DNA from: CAWHMN01 sp051001135
GTDB taxonomy: Bacteria; Acidobacteriota; Terriglobia; Terriglobales; Acidobacteriaceae
Length of the DNA: 24,960 nt
Direction of reading: 5' to 3'
NCBI GenBank assembly: GCA_051001135.1
Contig: JBPCNO010000169.1
Location: 1-24,960, forward strand
Each line of letters starts with the position of its first letter. Position 1 is the first letter of the stretch. A model generated the notes under the pieces. That model searched no databases, was not told the origin of the DNA, and worked only from the letters and a program-made list of their open reading frames with translations. Both the position numbers and the translations under genes were made by a program. Positions 15,902 to 23,690 of the stretch are shown in pieces.

Positions 15902-15943
15902 AAAAAAAAATGCTTCCGGTGCGGCCTTCTCCATTTCGAGAAG
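15902..15943 (-). promoter_or_regulatory. Small hairpin and T9 tract in the leader of the TPR operon
   Basis: On the minus strand a 6-bp stem (cttctc 15926-15931 with gagaag 15938-15943, 6-nt loop) is followed 15 nt later by nine consecutive T (15910-15902), 40 nt ahead of the TPR start. The hairpin is too far from the T-run for a classical terminator. The surrounding divergent region 15862-16080 shows no convincing -35/-10 pair on either strand. Confidence 0.35.
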
Positions 15944-16080
15944 CTGCACTGCATGGGAGCGGATAGAGCGCCGGATTCGTAAGATCGGTCTGATACCAGC
16001 CTAACTCACATCCGCGAGCGGGCGCATTCTGTTGAACCTTGAGCCTCTGCGCACCGCGAACGGGAATCTGAGGAGAGTAT

Positions 16081-17091
16081 ATGCAGAGAAGAAATTTCCT
16101 GAAGACGGCGGCAATGGCGGCGGCAGTCACCACCACACTCGACGTAGCGGATCTCTTCGCCGCAGTCCCCTCCACCACGCCTCAGGATGGCATTGCGCGG
16201 CGAACGCTCGGGCGCACCGGCGCCGAGGTCTCTATCGTGGGTATCGGGGGATACCATCTCGGCAAGAGCGGCGTCTCTGAAGATGACGCCACACGCATCG
16301 TCCGCACCGCGCTCGACTCCGGGATCAACTTCCTGGATAACTGCTGGGACTACAACAACGGCGTGAGCGAACAGCGCATGGGCAAGGCGCTCGCCGACGG
16401 CTACCGGCAGAAGGCCTTCCTGATGACCAAGATCGACGGACGCACTCCATCGGCCGCGAAGCAGCAATTGGAGCAATCGCTCCAGCGGCTGAAGACCGAC
16501 CACATCGATCTGGTGCAGATCCACGAGGTCATCCGCATGACCGATCCCGAGCAGGCCTTCCAGCCGGGTTACATCGTCGACGTGCTGAAGCAGGCGCAGA
16601 AGGCCGGCAAGATCCGCTACATCGGCTTTACCGGTCACAAGAGCCCGGAGATCCATCTGCACATGATCGAGACCGCGACCAAACATGGGTTCACATTCGA
16701 CACGGTGCAGATGCCGCTCAACGTGATGGACGCACACTACGACAGCTTCCAGCACAAGGTGCTGCCGGCGGCGCGCAAGCTGAACATGGGTATCATCGGG
16801 ATGAAGCCCATGGGCGACAACTTCATACTGCAGAGCAATACCGTCACTGCGGTGGAGTGCCTGCACTACGCCATGAGTCTCCCGGTATCGCTGACCGTGA
16901 CCGGTTGCGATTCCATGAAGATACTCGATCAGGCGCTGACGGTGGCGCGGCAGTTTAAACCATTGGATCAGGCGCAAATGGCGGCGCTTCTGCAGAAGAC
17001 TGCGCCGGTCGCGACGGTGGGCAAGTTCGAGTTATACAAGACTTCAAACCACTTCGACGGAACGATCCATAATCCCAAACTGCTGGGATGA
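16081..17091 (+). CDS. Tat-exported aldo/keto reductase
   Basis: A 336-residue NAD(P)H-dependent oxidoreductase of the aldo/keto reductase barrel fold, acting on carbonyl or hydroxyl groups of an unknown substrate. The N-terminus MQRRNFLKTAAMAAAVTTTL is a clear twin-arginine signal, so the folded enzyme is sent across the membrane. The barrel starts with RTLGRTGAEVSIVGIGGYHL, and the catalytic tetrad is complete: D86 and Y91 in NCWDYNNG context, K117 in LMTKIDGR and H148 in LVQIHEV. GAGGAGAG lies just upstream of the ATG. Its stop (TGA 17089-17091) overlaps an ATG of the larE frame, so it appears co-transcribed with the NPN cofactor genes, an unexpected partner for an exported enzyme. Confidence 0.92.
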   Translation: MQRRNFLKTAAMAAAVTTTLDVADLFAAVPSTTPQDGIARRTLGRTGAEVSIVGIGGYHLGKSGVSEDDATRIVRTALDSGINFLDNCWDYNNGVSEQRMGKALADGYRQKAFLMTKIDGRTPSAAKQQLEQSLQRLKTDHIDLVQIHEVIRMTDPEQAFQPGYIVDVLKQAQKAGKIRYIGFTGHKSPEIHLHMIETATKHGFTFDTVQMPLNVMDAHYDSFQHKVLPAARKLNMGIIGMKPMGDNFILQSNTVTAVECLHYAMSLPVSLTVTGCDSMKILDQALTVARQFKPLDQAQMAALLQKTAPVATVGKFELYKTSNHFDGTIHNPKLLG

Positions 17092-17111
17092 GCCGCGCTG
17101 GGATGAGCCGC
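17082..17111 (+). repeat. Perfect 15-bp tandem duplication over the aldo/keto reductase-larE junction
   Basis: gctgggatgagccgc occurs twice head to tail (17082-17096 and 17097-17111). Each copy contains ATGA, so the duplication doubles the stop/start overlap: the first copy carries the reductase stop, and both carry ATGs in the larE frame (17088 and 17103). Confidence 0.9.
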
Positions 17112-17144
17112 ATAGAGGAAAAGAGAGTAGAGGAACGCGTACCG

Positions 17145-17987
17145 ATGGACCTTGTTGAAAAGAAGCAGCGGCTGGACAGTCACCTGCGATCGCTGGGCAG
17201 CGCGCTGGTGGCCTACTCGGGGGGCGTGGACTCCGCCTTCCTGGCGCACGCAACCTACGTCGCTCTCGGCGCGCGCATGAAGGCGGTCATTGCGGATTCG
17301 CAAAGCCTGACGCGGGCCCATCTCAACGATGCCGTGGATTTTGCCGAGGAGATCGGCATGCCGCTCCAGATCGTCGCCACCGATGAGTTGGCCAACGATG
17401 CCTACGCGCAGAACGGCGCCGACCGCTGCTTCCATTGCAAGGACGAACTCTTTACCGTGCTCGAGCAGGAGCGCGAGCGCTTGGGCTTCGCCTCGGTGGT
17501 GTATGGCTTGAATGCGGACGATACGCGAGACTTCCGCCCCGGCCAGTCCGCGGCGCAGCAGCACGGCGTGCTCGCGCCCATGGCGGAGGCGGGGCTTACC
17601 AAGGAAGATGTGCGCGCACTGGCGCAGGTGGCCGGTTTGCGGGTGTGGGACAAGCCGGCGTCGGCCTGCCTCGCGTCGCGGGTCGAATACGGCCGGCGCG
17701 TTACGCCCGAGGTGCTGGCGCAGATCGAGCAGGCGGAAGCCGCACTCGGTGCTCTGGGGCTTCGCCGCTTCCGCGTGCGCCACCACGGCGCGGTTGCCCG
17801 CGTGGAGATCGCCGAGGAAGAGCTTGAATTTGCGTTGAGCCGTGCTTCGCTGAAAAGCATCTCGGCCGCTGTGCACCAGGCGGGATTCAAATATGTCGCG
17901 CTCGACTGCGATGGCTACCGCTCCGGCTCCATGAACGAGATCCTGCCGCTCTCCGCGTTGACCCAGGCGCATGGAGTTCCCAAATGA
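17145..17987 (+). CDS. larE: ATP-dependent sacrificial sulfur transferase LarE
   Basis: LarE activates the carboxylates of the NPN precursor with ATP and donates sulfur from its own cysteine, producing the thiocarboxylates of the nickel-pincer cofactor. The PP-loop AYSGGVDSAFLA, RCFHCKDELF, GLNADDTRDFRPG and PASACLASR are present. The Cys in the last motif is residue 175 from this start, almost the same number as the sacrificial Cys176 of L. plantarum LarE. That, and an overall length of 280 residues, favours the ATG at 17145 (AGGA 10 nt upstream). In-frame ATGs at 17088 and 17103 would add a 14-19 residue Arg/Glu-rich extension created by a tandem duplication. The stop overlaps the larC start (ATGA). 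Confidence 0.93.
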   Translation: MDLVEKKQRLDSHLRSLGSALVAYSGGVDSAFLAHATYVALGARMKAVIADSQSLTRAHLNDAVDFAEEIGMPLQIVATDELANDAYAQNGADRCFHCKDELFTVLEQERERLGFASVVYGLNADDTRDFRPGQSAAQQHGVLAPMAEAGLTKEDVRALAQVAGLRVWDKPASACLASRVEYGRRVTPEVLAQIEQAEAALGALGLRRFRVRHHGAVARVEIAEEELEFALSRASLKSISAAVHQAGFKYVALDCDGYRSGSMNEILPLSALTQAHGVPK

Positions 17988-19477
17988 ACTCTGACAAGTC
18001 GAGATCTGCGAACCCGAATTCTACGCAGGACACGGTTCGCATTGGATATCTTGAGTGCTTCGCCGGCATCAGCGGCGACATGGTGTTGGGAGCGCTGGTG
18101 AGTGCGGGCGTGGATCGCAACCTGCTGCAGCATGTGGTTGCATCGCTGGCGCTCGGCGCTGAACTGGTGTTCACCGATGTCGATCGCGCGGGCATCCGTT
18201 CGGTCAAAGCAAGCGTGATGGTGGGCGATCGAGAAGCGGATGCTCCGACCGCGAACGCCGAGCATGAGCATCCGCACGCGCACGAGCAGCACCCTCACGC
18301 ACACACACACACGCCCGCACCTACCCACGGACCCGCGGATGCCGCGGTGCAAGAACACAATCATGAGCACAGTCATGAGCACGCCCACGGCCGCACGCTT
18401 CCGGTCATCCGCGCCATTCTCGCTCAGGCAGAGTTGACAGGCCGGGCCCGGCAGATCGCGCTGGAGGCCTTCGAGCATCTCGGCCGCGCGGAGGCCAAGA
18501 TTCACGGCGTGCCTCTCGATTCCGTTCACTTCCACGAGGTTGGCGCCGTCGATGCCATCGTGGACATCGCGTGCGCCGCCGCCGGTTTGGACGCGCTCGG
18601 CGTCGACCGCTGGTACTGCTCGGCGATTAACGTCGGCGGAGGCTCCGTCGATTGCGCTCACGGACGCTTCCCCGTGCCCGCTCCGGCCACGGCGGAGCTG
18701 CTCAAAGGCATGCCCACCTATTCTGCCGGGCCGCAGGTGGAGCCCGGCTCGCAGTTTGAGATGGTCACGCCCACCGGCGCCGCTTTGCTCAAGGCGCTCG
18801 GCTGCGACTTCACTGCCGCCGGCGCCGCGAATTTTCACAGCATCGGCTATGGAGCCGGAACGCGCAACCCGCCGAAGTTTCCCAACACTCTGCGCCTCAG
18901 CATCGGCCATCTCGCTCTGAACGAACCTACGCTTGCCATGGCTCCCGGTACTGTCACCGAGACCATCGCCGTGCTCGAGTGTGCGGTCGACGACCTCAGC
19001 CCGCAGGTAGTCGCGTACGCCACGGCTCTGGCGCTCGAGCGCGGCGCTCTCGACGTGATGTCCACCGCGGTGGTCATGAAGAAGGGACGTCTCGGCACGC
19101 ACATCACGCTGCTGTGTCGCGAGGCCGACGCAGCGGCCATGCAGCAACTCCTCTTTGCCGAGACCACGACGCTGGGCGTCCGCATGCGGCGTGAGCAACG
19201 CGTTATCCTCGACCGGCAATCCTCAACCGTGACCACGCCCCTGGGAACGGTGCGCGTCAAAACTGGTTTTGTAGGCGGCCAGCCGAGCAATGCGCAGCCG
19301 GAGTACGAAGATTGCCGCGCGCTGGCGGAAACTCAAGGCACGCCTCTCAAGCAGGTGCTGCAGGCAGCCGCTACCGCGGCGCAGGCGGACCAGCCACCGC
19401 GCCTATCCAACAATGTGATCGGTCGCAACGGAAGCAGCCGGCACGAACCGCTTACCCAGACGATTCCGGATGAATAA
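17984..19477 (+). CDS. larC: NPN cofactor nickel insertase LarC (fused, full length)
   Basis: LarC inserts nickel into pyridinium-3,5-bisthiocarboxylic acid mononucleotide by a CTP-dependent reaction, completing the NPN cofactor. The 497-residue protein has the LarC1 start YLECFAGISGDMVLGALVSA (22-41), HFHEVGAVDAIVDI and PAPATAELLKGMPTY. The LarC2 half shows LECAVDDLSPQVVAYA, MKKGRLGTHI and a Cys/Glu-rich end. Residues 94-135 form a histidine-rich insert with 15 His in 42 residues, a probable nickel-binding or storage loop. In L. plantarum the two halves are joined by programmed frameshifting; here they are one continuous frame. The gene overlaps larE (ATGA) and larB (8 nt). Confidence 0.95.
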   Translation: MNSDKSRSANPNSTQDTVRIGYLECFAGISGDMVLGALVSAGVDRNLLQHVVASLALGAELVFTDVDRAGIRSVKASVMVGDREADAPTANAEHEHPHAHEQHPHAHTHTPAPTHGPADAAVQEHNHEHSHEHAHGRTLPVIRAILAQAELTGRARQIALEAFEHLGRAEAKIHGVPLDSVHFHEVGAVDAIVDIACAAAGLDALGVDRWYCSAINVGGGSVDCAHGRFPVPAPATAELLKGMPTYSAGPQVEPGSQFEMVTPTGAALLKALGCDFTAAGAANFHSIGYGAGTRNPPKFPNTLRLSIGHLALNEPTLAMAPGTVTETIAVLECAVDDLSPQVVAYATALALERGALDVMSTAVVMKKGRLGTHITLLCREADAAAMQQLLFAETTTLGVRMRREQRVILDRQSSTVTTPLGTVRVKTGFVGGQPSNAQPEYEDCRALAETQGTPLKQVLQAAATAAQADQPPRLSNNVIGRNGSSRHEPLTQTIPDE

Positions 19478-20276
19478 CCATCTCCTCCTCCAACTGCTGG
19501 AACAGGTGCGGCAGGGAAGCGTCGACCCCGAAGACGCGGCACGCCGTCTCGCCAACCTGCCCTTTGAAGACACCGGCTTCGCCAAGATCGATCATCATCG
19601 CAGCCTGCGCCTCGGCATGCCGGAGGTCATCTTTGCCGCCGGCAAGACACCCGCGCACGTCACGGAGATCTTCGCACGCATGGCGCAGCACGGCTCGGAT
19701 GTACTGGCCACCCGCGCGAGCTCAACCGTCTTTGAGGCAGTCCAGGCGCGCACGCCACAGGCGTCCTACCATACGGTGGCACAGGCCATTACCTTCAGGC
19801 AGGATGCGCCAGCGGTCGCCGCCGGAACCGTCGCCGTCTTGTGCGCCGGCACCAGCGACCTGCCGGTCGCGGAAGAAGCGGCCGTCACGGCCGAATTTCT
19901 CGGCGCGCCGGTGGAGCGCATCTACGATGTGGGTGTCGCCGGCATGCATCGCCTGCTGGCGCAGCGCGAGATCCTGCGCGAGGCGGAGGTGGTCATCGTC
20001 TGCGCCGGCGTGGCAGGTGCTCTTCCGAGCGTAGTCGGCGGGCTGGTGGCCGTTCCCGTTATCGCTGTCCCCACCAGTGTCGGCTACGGCGCAGCCTTCG
20101 GCGGCCTGGCCGCGCTCCTGGGCATGCTCAACTCCTGCTCGCCCAATGTCACGGTCGTCAACATCGATAATGGCTTCGGCGCAGCGTATGTCGCGACCAT
20201 GATTGCCAGGAAGATCGCCAGAAAGATCGCCGGAGAAGGCGTTCTCTCGCCGTCTTCTGCCGCCTCGACGACGTGA
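19470..20276 (+). CDS. larB: Pyridinium-3,5-biscarboxylic acid mononucleotide synthase LarB
   Basis: LarB starts NPN synthesis by carboxylating the pyridinium ring of nicotinic acid adenine dinucleotide and hydrolysing the phosphoanhydride. The 268-residue protein combines an N-terminal helical region (HLLLQLLEQVRQGSVDPEDA) with an AIR carboxylase-like (PurE) fold: CAGTSDLPVAEEAA, VYDVGVAG-type IYDVGVAGMHR, and the C-terminal SVGYGAAFGGLAALLGMLNS followed by Cys223, equivalent to the catalytic Cys221 of L. plantarum LarB. It overlaps larC by 8 nt and is the last gene of the operon. The order E-C-B differs from the lactobacillus order B-C-C-E. No terminator is evident in the 130 nt before ku. 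Confidence 0.95.
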   Translation: MNNHLLLQLLEQVRQGSVDPEDAARRLANLPFEDTGFAKIDHHRSLRLGMPEVIFAAGKTPAHVTEIFARMAQHGSDVLATRASSTVFEAVQARTPQASYHTVAQAITFRQDAPAVAAGTVAVLCAGTSDLPVAEEAAVTAEFLGAPVERIYDVGVAGMHRLLAQREILREAEVVIVCAGVAGALPSVVGGLVAVPVIAVPTSVGYGAAFGGLAALLGMLNSCSPNVTVVNIDNGFGAAYVATMIARKIARKIAGEGVLSPSSAASTT

Positions 20277-20342
20277 CCGCCATGCGGGGAACCGCCACAG
20301 CTGCACCGGACTTTTGGAGTAAGGGGTAACTCTGGTGCCATC

Positions 20343-20391
20343 TTGCACATCCCACTGAGCCGTATATCCTACCGAAGTACATCTCAGTGGG
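20343..20391 (+). promoter_or_regulatory. Putative ku promoter overlapped by a 9-bp inverted repeat
   Basis: A TTGCAC box (20343-20348) and TATCCT (20365-20370) are 16 bp apart. The inverted repeat cccactgag (20351-20359) / ctcagtggg (20383-20391) has one arm in the promoter spacer and the other just after the expected start of transcription. The second arm ends 2 nt before the Shine-Dalgarno GGGAGA of ku, so either operator binding or an RNA hairpin could regulate ku. Confidence 0.45.
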
Positions 20392-20406
20392 CGGGAGAAT
20401 CGGCGC

Positions 20407-21318
20407 ATGGCTTCTACCGTATGGAAGGGTTATATCTCCTTTGGTCTCGTTTCGGTGCCGGTGCGGCTCTACGCCGCGGCGCGTGAATCGCACGTCAGCT
20501 TCAACCAGATCCACACCCCCTGCGGCTCGCGCATCAAGCAGCAGATCGTCTGTCCACGCTGCGAACGCCCGGTGGAGCGTCAGGAGCTCTCCAAGGGTTA
20601 CGAGGTGGAGAAAGACACCTTCGTCACTATCACCGGCGAAGAGTTGAAGACGCTGGAGTCTGCCTCGTCCGACGTCATGAACATCCTGCAGCTCGTCTCT
20701 CTGAAAGACATCGATCCCATCTACTTCGAGACCTCCTACTACTCGGTCGCGGAAGATCCCGGGCGCCGCGCGTACACGCTGCTCTTTCGCAGCATGGAGC
20801 ACCTCAACCTCGCCGCCATCGCGAAGGTGAGCATGCACGGCCGCGAACAAGTGGTGCTCATCCGCCCCTACGACAAGGGCCTGGTGCTGCACACGCTCTA
20901 CTATTCCGAGGAAGTGCGGGAGGTGAGCGAGTACGGCAGCGATACGCAAGCCGACGTGCAGCCGCAGGAGGTAGCGCTGGCAGAGCAGTTCATGCAGCAA
21001 CTCACCGCCGGCTTCAATCCTGAGCAATATCAGGACACCTATCGCGACAAGGTCATGGAGCTGATCGAAAGCAAGCGGCAGGGCGCCGCCCTACCCGAGC
21101 AGCAGACGCATCGCAGGCTGGCCCCGGTCATCGACCTGATGGATGCGCTCAAGAAGAGCCTGGCCGGGCAGGCCCCCGCATCGGCCGCTTCAACCGCAGC
21201 GCCCGTGGAAGCCGCCCCCGAAGTCGCAGCTACGGCTGCCCGGAAGAAGCCTCCGCAAGCCGCGAAACAACCGCGCCCCGCAGCGAAATCAAGAGCCCCC
21301 AAAGAGAAAGCCAGCTAG
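20407..21318 (+). CDS. ku: Bacterial Ku DNA end-binding protein
   Basis: Bacterial Ku forms a homodimeric ring on DNA double-strand ends and recruits the ligase LigD for non-homologous end joining. The 303-residue protein begins with the canonical WKGYISFGLVSVPVRLY and has FNQIHTPCGSRI with a Cys pair (CPRCERPV), KGYEVEKDTFVTIT, the FETSYYSVAEDPG stretch and LIRPYDKGLVLHTLYY. The core ends near residue 250. The rest is an Ala/Pro/Lys-rich flexible tail, like the basic tails that help Ku move along DNA and bind LigD. GGGAGA lies 8 nt before the ATG. LigD is not in the window, and the neighbours are unrelated, so ku stands alone. Confidence 0.96.
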   Translation: MASTVWKGYISFGLVSVPVRLYAAARESHVSFNQIHTPCGSRIKQQIVCPRCERPVERQELSKGYEVEKDTFVTITGEELKTLESASSDVMNILQLVSLKDIDPIYFETSYYSVAEDPGRRAYTLLFRSMEHLNLAAIAKVSMHGREQVVLIRPYDKGLVLHTLYYSEEVREVSEYGSDTQADVQPQEVALAEQFMQQLTAGFNPEQYQDTYRDKVMELIESKRQGAALPEQQTHRRLAPVIDLMDALKKSLAGQAPASAASTAAPVEAAPEVAATAARKKPPQAAKQPRPAAKSRAPKEKAS

Positions 21319-21382
21319 AAGGCGCCTGCTTCTGCCTTCATTAACCGCAGCTCGTCATCCCTGACTGCCGTAGACCGGGGTG

Positions 21383-21467
21383 CCCCATTCTACGCGCCGG
21401 ACCGCCGCCGGACGTGCCACGGGTCCATGCGCGTGTAGGGTGGGTCTCTGCGCGGCAGCGCAGACCC
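21383..21467. repeat. Palindromic intergenic element between ku and the beta-galactosidase gene
   Basis: Two structures make up most of the 177-nt convergent gap. An imperfect long inverted repeat pairs ccccattctacgcgc (21383-21397) with gcgcgtgtagggtggg (21429-21444). A strong hairpin then pairs ggg-tctgcgc with gcgcaga-ccc around the loop ggca (21442-21467, 2-nt bulge). The hairpin may end transcription of ku, though only a short gctttcc follows. The 'gtgccccattct ... agggtggg' wording is like repeats I recall from acidobacterial intergenic DNA. Confidence 0.5.
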
Positions 21468-21495
21468 GCTTTCCGATGAACGAACCGGATCGGCA

Positions 21496-23613
21496 TCACT
21501 GCTGCAGCACATCCACGCCATAGGGCTCCAGCTCGACCGCCGTCTCGGAGTTCCCATGCAGCAGGCTTTTCATGCCAGCCGGCAGCGGCACGCGCTGCGC
21601 CGCCTTGCTGTGGTTGATCAGCACCCACACACGCTTGCCCTCACCCGCGCGCTCGCACACCTCCACATCCGTGGGTGTATTGGCTATGAGCGGTTCCACT
21701 CCGGCGTTCTTCAACAGCATCGCGGTCAGCGCATCGAGCATGGGCGCGTCCGGCCAGAAGCCGATGTAGGTGATCGATCCTTTGCCCACGGTGCGCGTGG
21801 TGATGGCTGGCTGGCCGTCGAGCCACCCGTTGCTCTTGCCATAGCGGGCCAGTACGTGAGCATCGCTTGCGAGGGACTTCAGTATCTCTGCCCAGATCCG
21901 CGCCGTGCCTGCGCCCGCATCTCCTGTCACCGGCACCGGCCCGTCCAGCGCATAATATTCCTCCACCTTTACCCCCGCCGCCTGCTCCAACGGACCAGGC
22001 TGGCGCTGCTGCCAGGTGGCGTCGTACTCGTTCTTCATCCCGCTGCGCGGACCCAGCACCAGGTGGCCGCCCGCATTCACGTAGGCCAGCAGATGATCCG
22101 CCTGCGCCTGCGTCAGCACGTTGAGCGCCGGCGCGACCACCAGCTTGTAGCGGCCCGAACCGGTGCCCAGATCGGCGCTCGGTTGCAGGATGTCCACGCC
22201 CTGCGCCTGCGCCCGCAGTGGGCGATAAAAGCTCACCAGCTCGGCCACTGGATCGAAGGCGGCGGCGTGGCGCTGGAAGTCGATCGCCCAGCGGCTGTCG
22301 TAGTCCTCGATCAGCGCGACGTTCGAGACCGGAACAGTTCCGGCCAGCGCCGTTCCCGCCTTCTCGAACTCCAGGCCGATCTGCTGGACCTCGGGGTACA
22401 CCGGCACCGGCTCGCCATCCGTGCCCACCAGCGTGCCGTGGTATTGCTCCTGTCCGTTCAGCGCCGCGCGCCACTGCCAGTACTCCACCGCATCCGCCCC
22501 GTGACCCACGGCCTGCCATGCCAGCTCGCGCACCTGCCCCTTCTCCAGCGGATTGTTCGTTTTGCGCCAGTTCACAAACGCGGGCTCCGTCTCCATCACC
22601 CAGAAGTTCTTCTGTTTGAATCCGCGTGTAAGGTCGTGGCGCGCGCCATTGTCCGCGGGATCGTAGACCGGATCGGAGATGTAGTCGTCCCACGCCGCGA
22701 TGTCCAGCACCTGGTGGACGGTGTAGCTGTCGAAGCCGTCGAACCAGCCCATGGTATTGGTGGTGATGAACTGGCGCGGGTCGGCGCGGGGGCGGATGGC
22801 GCTGATCTGGTTCTCCGAATAGCTCTTCCACGTATCGCTGACGAAGCGGCGCCAGTCCAGCAATAGCGCCGGGTTCTCTTCCTTCGCGCGCACCGGAATC
22901 TCGTCGAAGTTGTCGTAGGTCTGGCTCCAGTAGCGCGTCGTCCACAGCGTGTTCAGTCTGTCGATGCTGCCGTACTTCCGCTCCAGCCACGCGTGAAACT
23001 GCGCCTTGGCCTCAGGATCGAACGAGTCGTTGGCGTATTCATTGTCAAGCTGCCATCCGACCACATCCGGATTGTGTCCGTAACGCTCCGCCATCTTCTC
23101 TGCAATGCCGTGCGCCAGCTCGCGATACCTGGTGTTGGCAAACGAGAACTGCTGCCGGTTGCCATGTTCGTCGCGGCGCCCGTTCTCGTCCACTCTCAGC
23201 GTCTCGGGATATTTGGTCGTCAGCCACGCCGGCGGCGCGGCCGTGGGCGTGCCCAGCACCACCACGATGTGGTGCGCTGCGGCCTTCGCGATGGCGCGGT
23301 CCAGCCACTCGAAATCGTACTTGCCCTCGGCGGGCTCCATGGTGCTCCAGGCGAACTCGCCCACCCGCACCAGGTGGATGTGCGCAGCCTGCATCTTCGC
23401 CAGGTCGGCGTCCCAGACTGCTTCGTCCCACTGCTCCGGGTACCAGGCCGCGCCCAGCAGCAAAGGCGGCGCAGACGCATAGCGCGTGGCTTGCGCCCGT
23501 GCAGGCACCACGGCAACGCTGAGCAGCAAACCGGCAACCAGCAGTGCGCCGGCATTGCGAAGACGCGAGCGGGCAGGAAAGCCGCCGGGGGATGGGTGAG
23601 CAGCAGAGGGCAT
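21496..23613 (-). CDS. Exported glycoside hydrolase family 42 beta-galactosidase
   Basis: A 705-residue retaining glycosidase, probably removing beta-D-galactosyl residues from plant- or exopolysaccharide-derived oligosaccharides. The N-terminal signal (hydrophobic AGALLVAGLLLSVAVV, cleavage near ARAQA at 38-42) indicates export. The TIM barrel begins GAAWYPEQWDEAVWDADLA (54-72). The acid/base is E192 in WQLDNEY and the nucleophile is E341 in VMETEPAFVNW, matching the GH42 MEQxPxxVNW pattern. A class-I-amidotransferase-like trimerisation domain and a C-terminal beta domain fill the rest, as in family members. AGGA lies 6 nt before the ATG, and a near-consensus promoter lies 42-70 nt upstream. 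Most GH42 enzymes are cytoplasmic, so the signal peptide is a useful detail. Confidence 0.92.
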   Translation of the reverse strand: MPSAAHPSPGGFPARSRLRNAGALLVAGLLLSVAVVPARAQATRYASAPPLLLGAAWYPEQWDEAVWDADLAKMQAAHIHLVRVGEFAWSTMEPAEGKYDFEWLDRAIAKAAAHHIVVVLGTPTAAPPAWLTTKYPETLRVDENGRRDEHGNRQQFSFANTRYRELAHGIAEKMAERYGHNPDVVGWQLDNEYANDSFDPEAKAQFHAWLERKYGSIDRLNTLWTTRYWSQTYDNFDEIPVRAKEENPALLLDWRRFVSDTWKSYSENQISAIRPRADPRQFITTNTMGWFDGFDSYTVHQVLDIAAWDDYISDPVYDPADNGARHDLTRGFKQKNFWVMETEPAFVNWRKTNNPLEKGQVRELAWQAVGHGADAVEYWQWRAALNGQEQYHGTLVGTDGEPVPVYPEVQQIGLEFEKAGTALAGTVPVSNVALIEDYDSRWAIDFQRHAAAFDPVAELVSFYRPLRAQAQGVDILQPSADLGTGSGRYKLVVAPALNVLTQAQADHLLAYVNAGGHLVLGPRSGMKNEYDATWQQRQPGPLEQAAGVKVEEYYALDGPVPVTGDAGAGTARIWAEILKSLASDAHVLARYGKSNGWLDGQPAITTRTVGKGSITYIGFWPDAPMLDALTAMLLKNAGVEPLIANTPTDVEVCERAGEGKRVWVLINHSKAAQRVPLPAGMKSLLHGNSETAVELEPYGVDVLQQ

Positions 23614-23639
23614 ACGCGATCCTGTGATGAGGAGTATGT

Positions 23640-23683
23640 AACCGCTTGCTTTGCCTTATAGAAGAACCGGCGAAGACTGTCAA
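23640..23683 (-). promoter_or_regulatory. Sigma-70 promoter and LacI-type operator candidate of the GH42 gene
   Basis: On the minus strand TTGACA (23683-23678) is a perfect -35 and TATAAG (23660-23655) a 5/6 -10, spaced by 17 bp. Transcription would start near 23648. At that point lies AAGCGGTT (23647-23640), which fits the AANCGNTT core of LacI-family operators, so repressor control of the galactosidase by a sugar is plausible. The -35 box abuts a run of seven T just after ctaA. Confidence 0.7.
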
Positions 23684-23690
23684 AAAAAGA

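Noticed and set aside
18259..18395. Short-period cac/gag-rich repeats in larC as a microsatellite or CRISPR-like array
   Set aside because: The repetition is explained by the His-rich coding insert of LarC and has no regular spacer-repeat structure.
16081..20276. Lar region as a complete lactate racemase operon
   Set aside because: No LarA-like protein is encoded here. The aldo/keto reductase has a different fold and catalytic tetrad, so only cofactor synthesis can be claimed.
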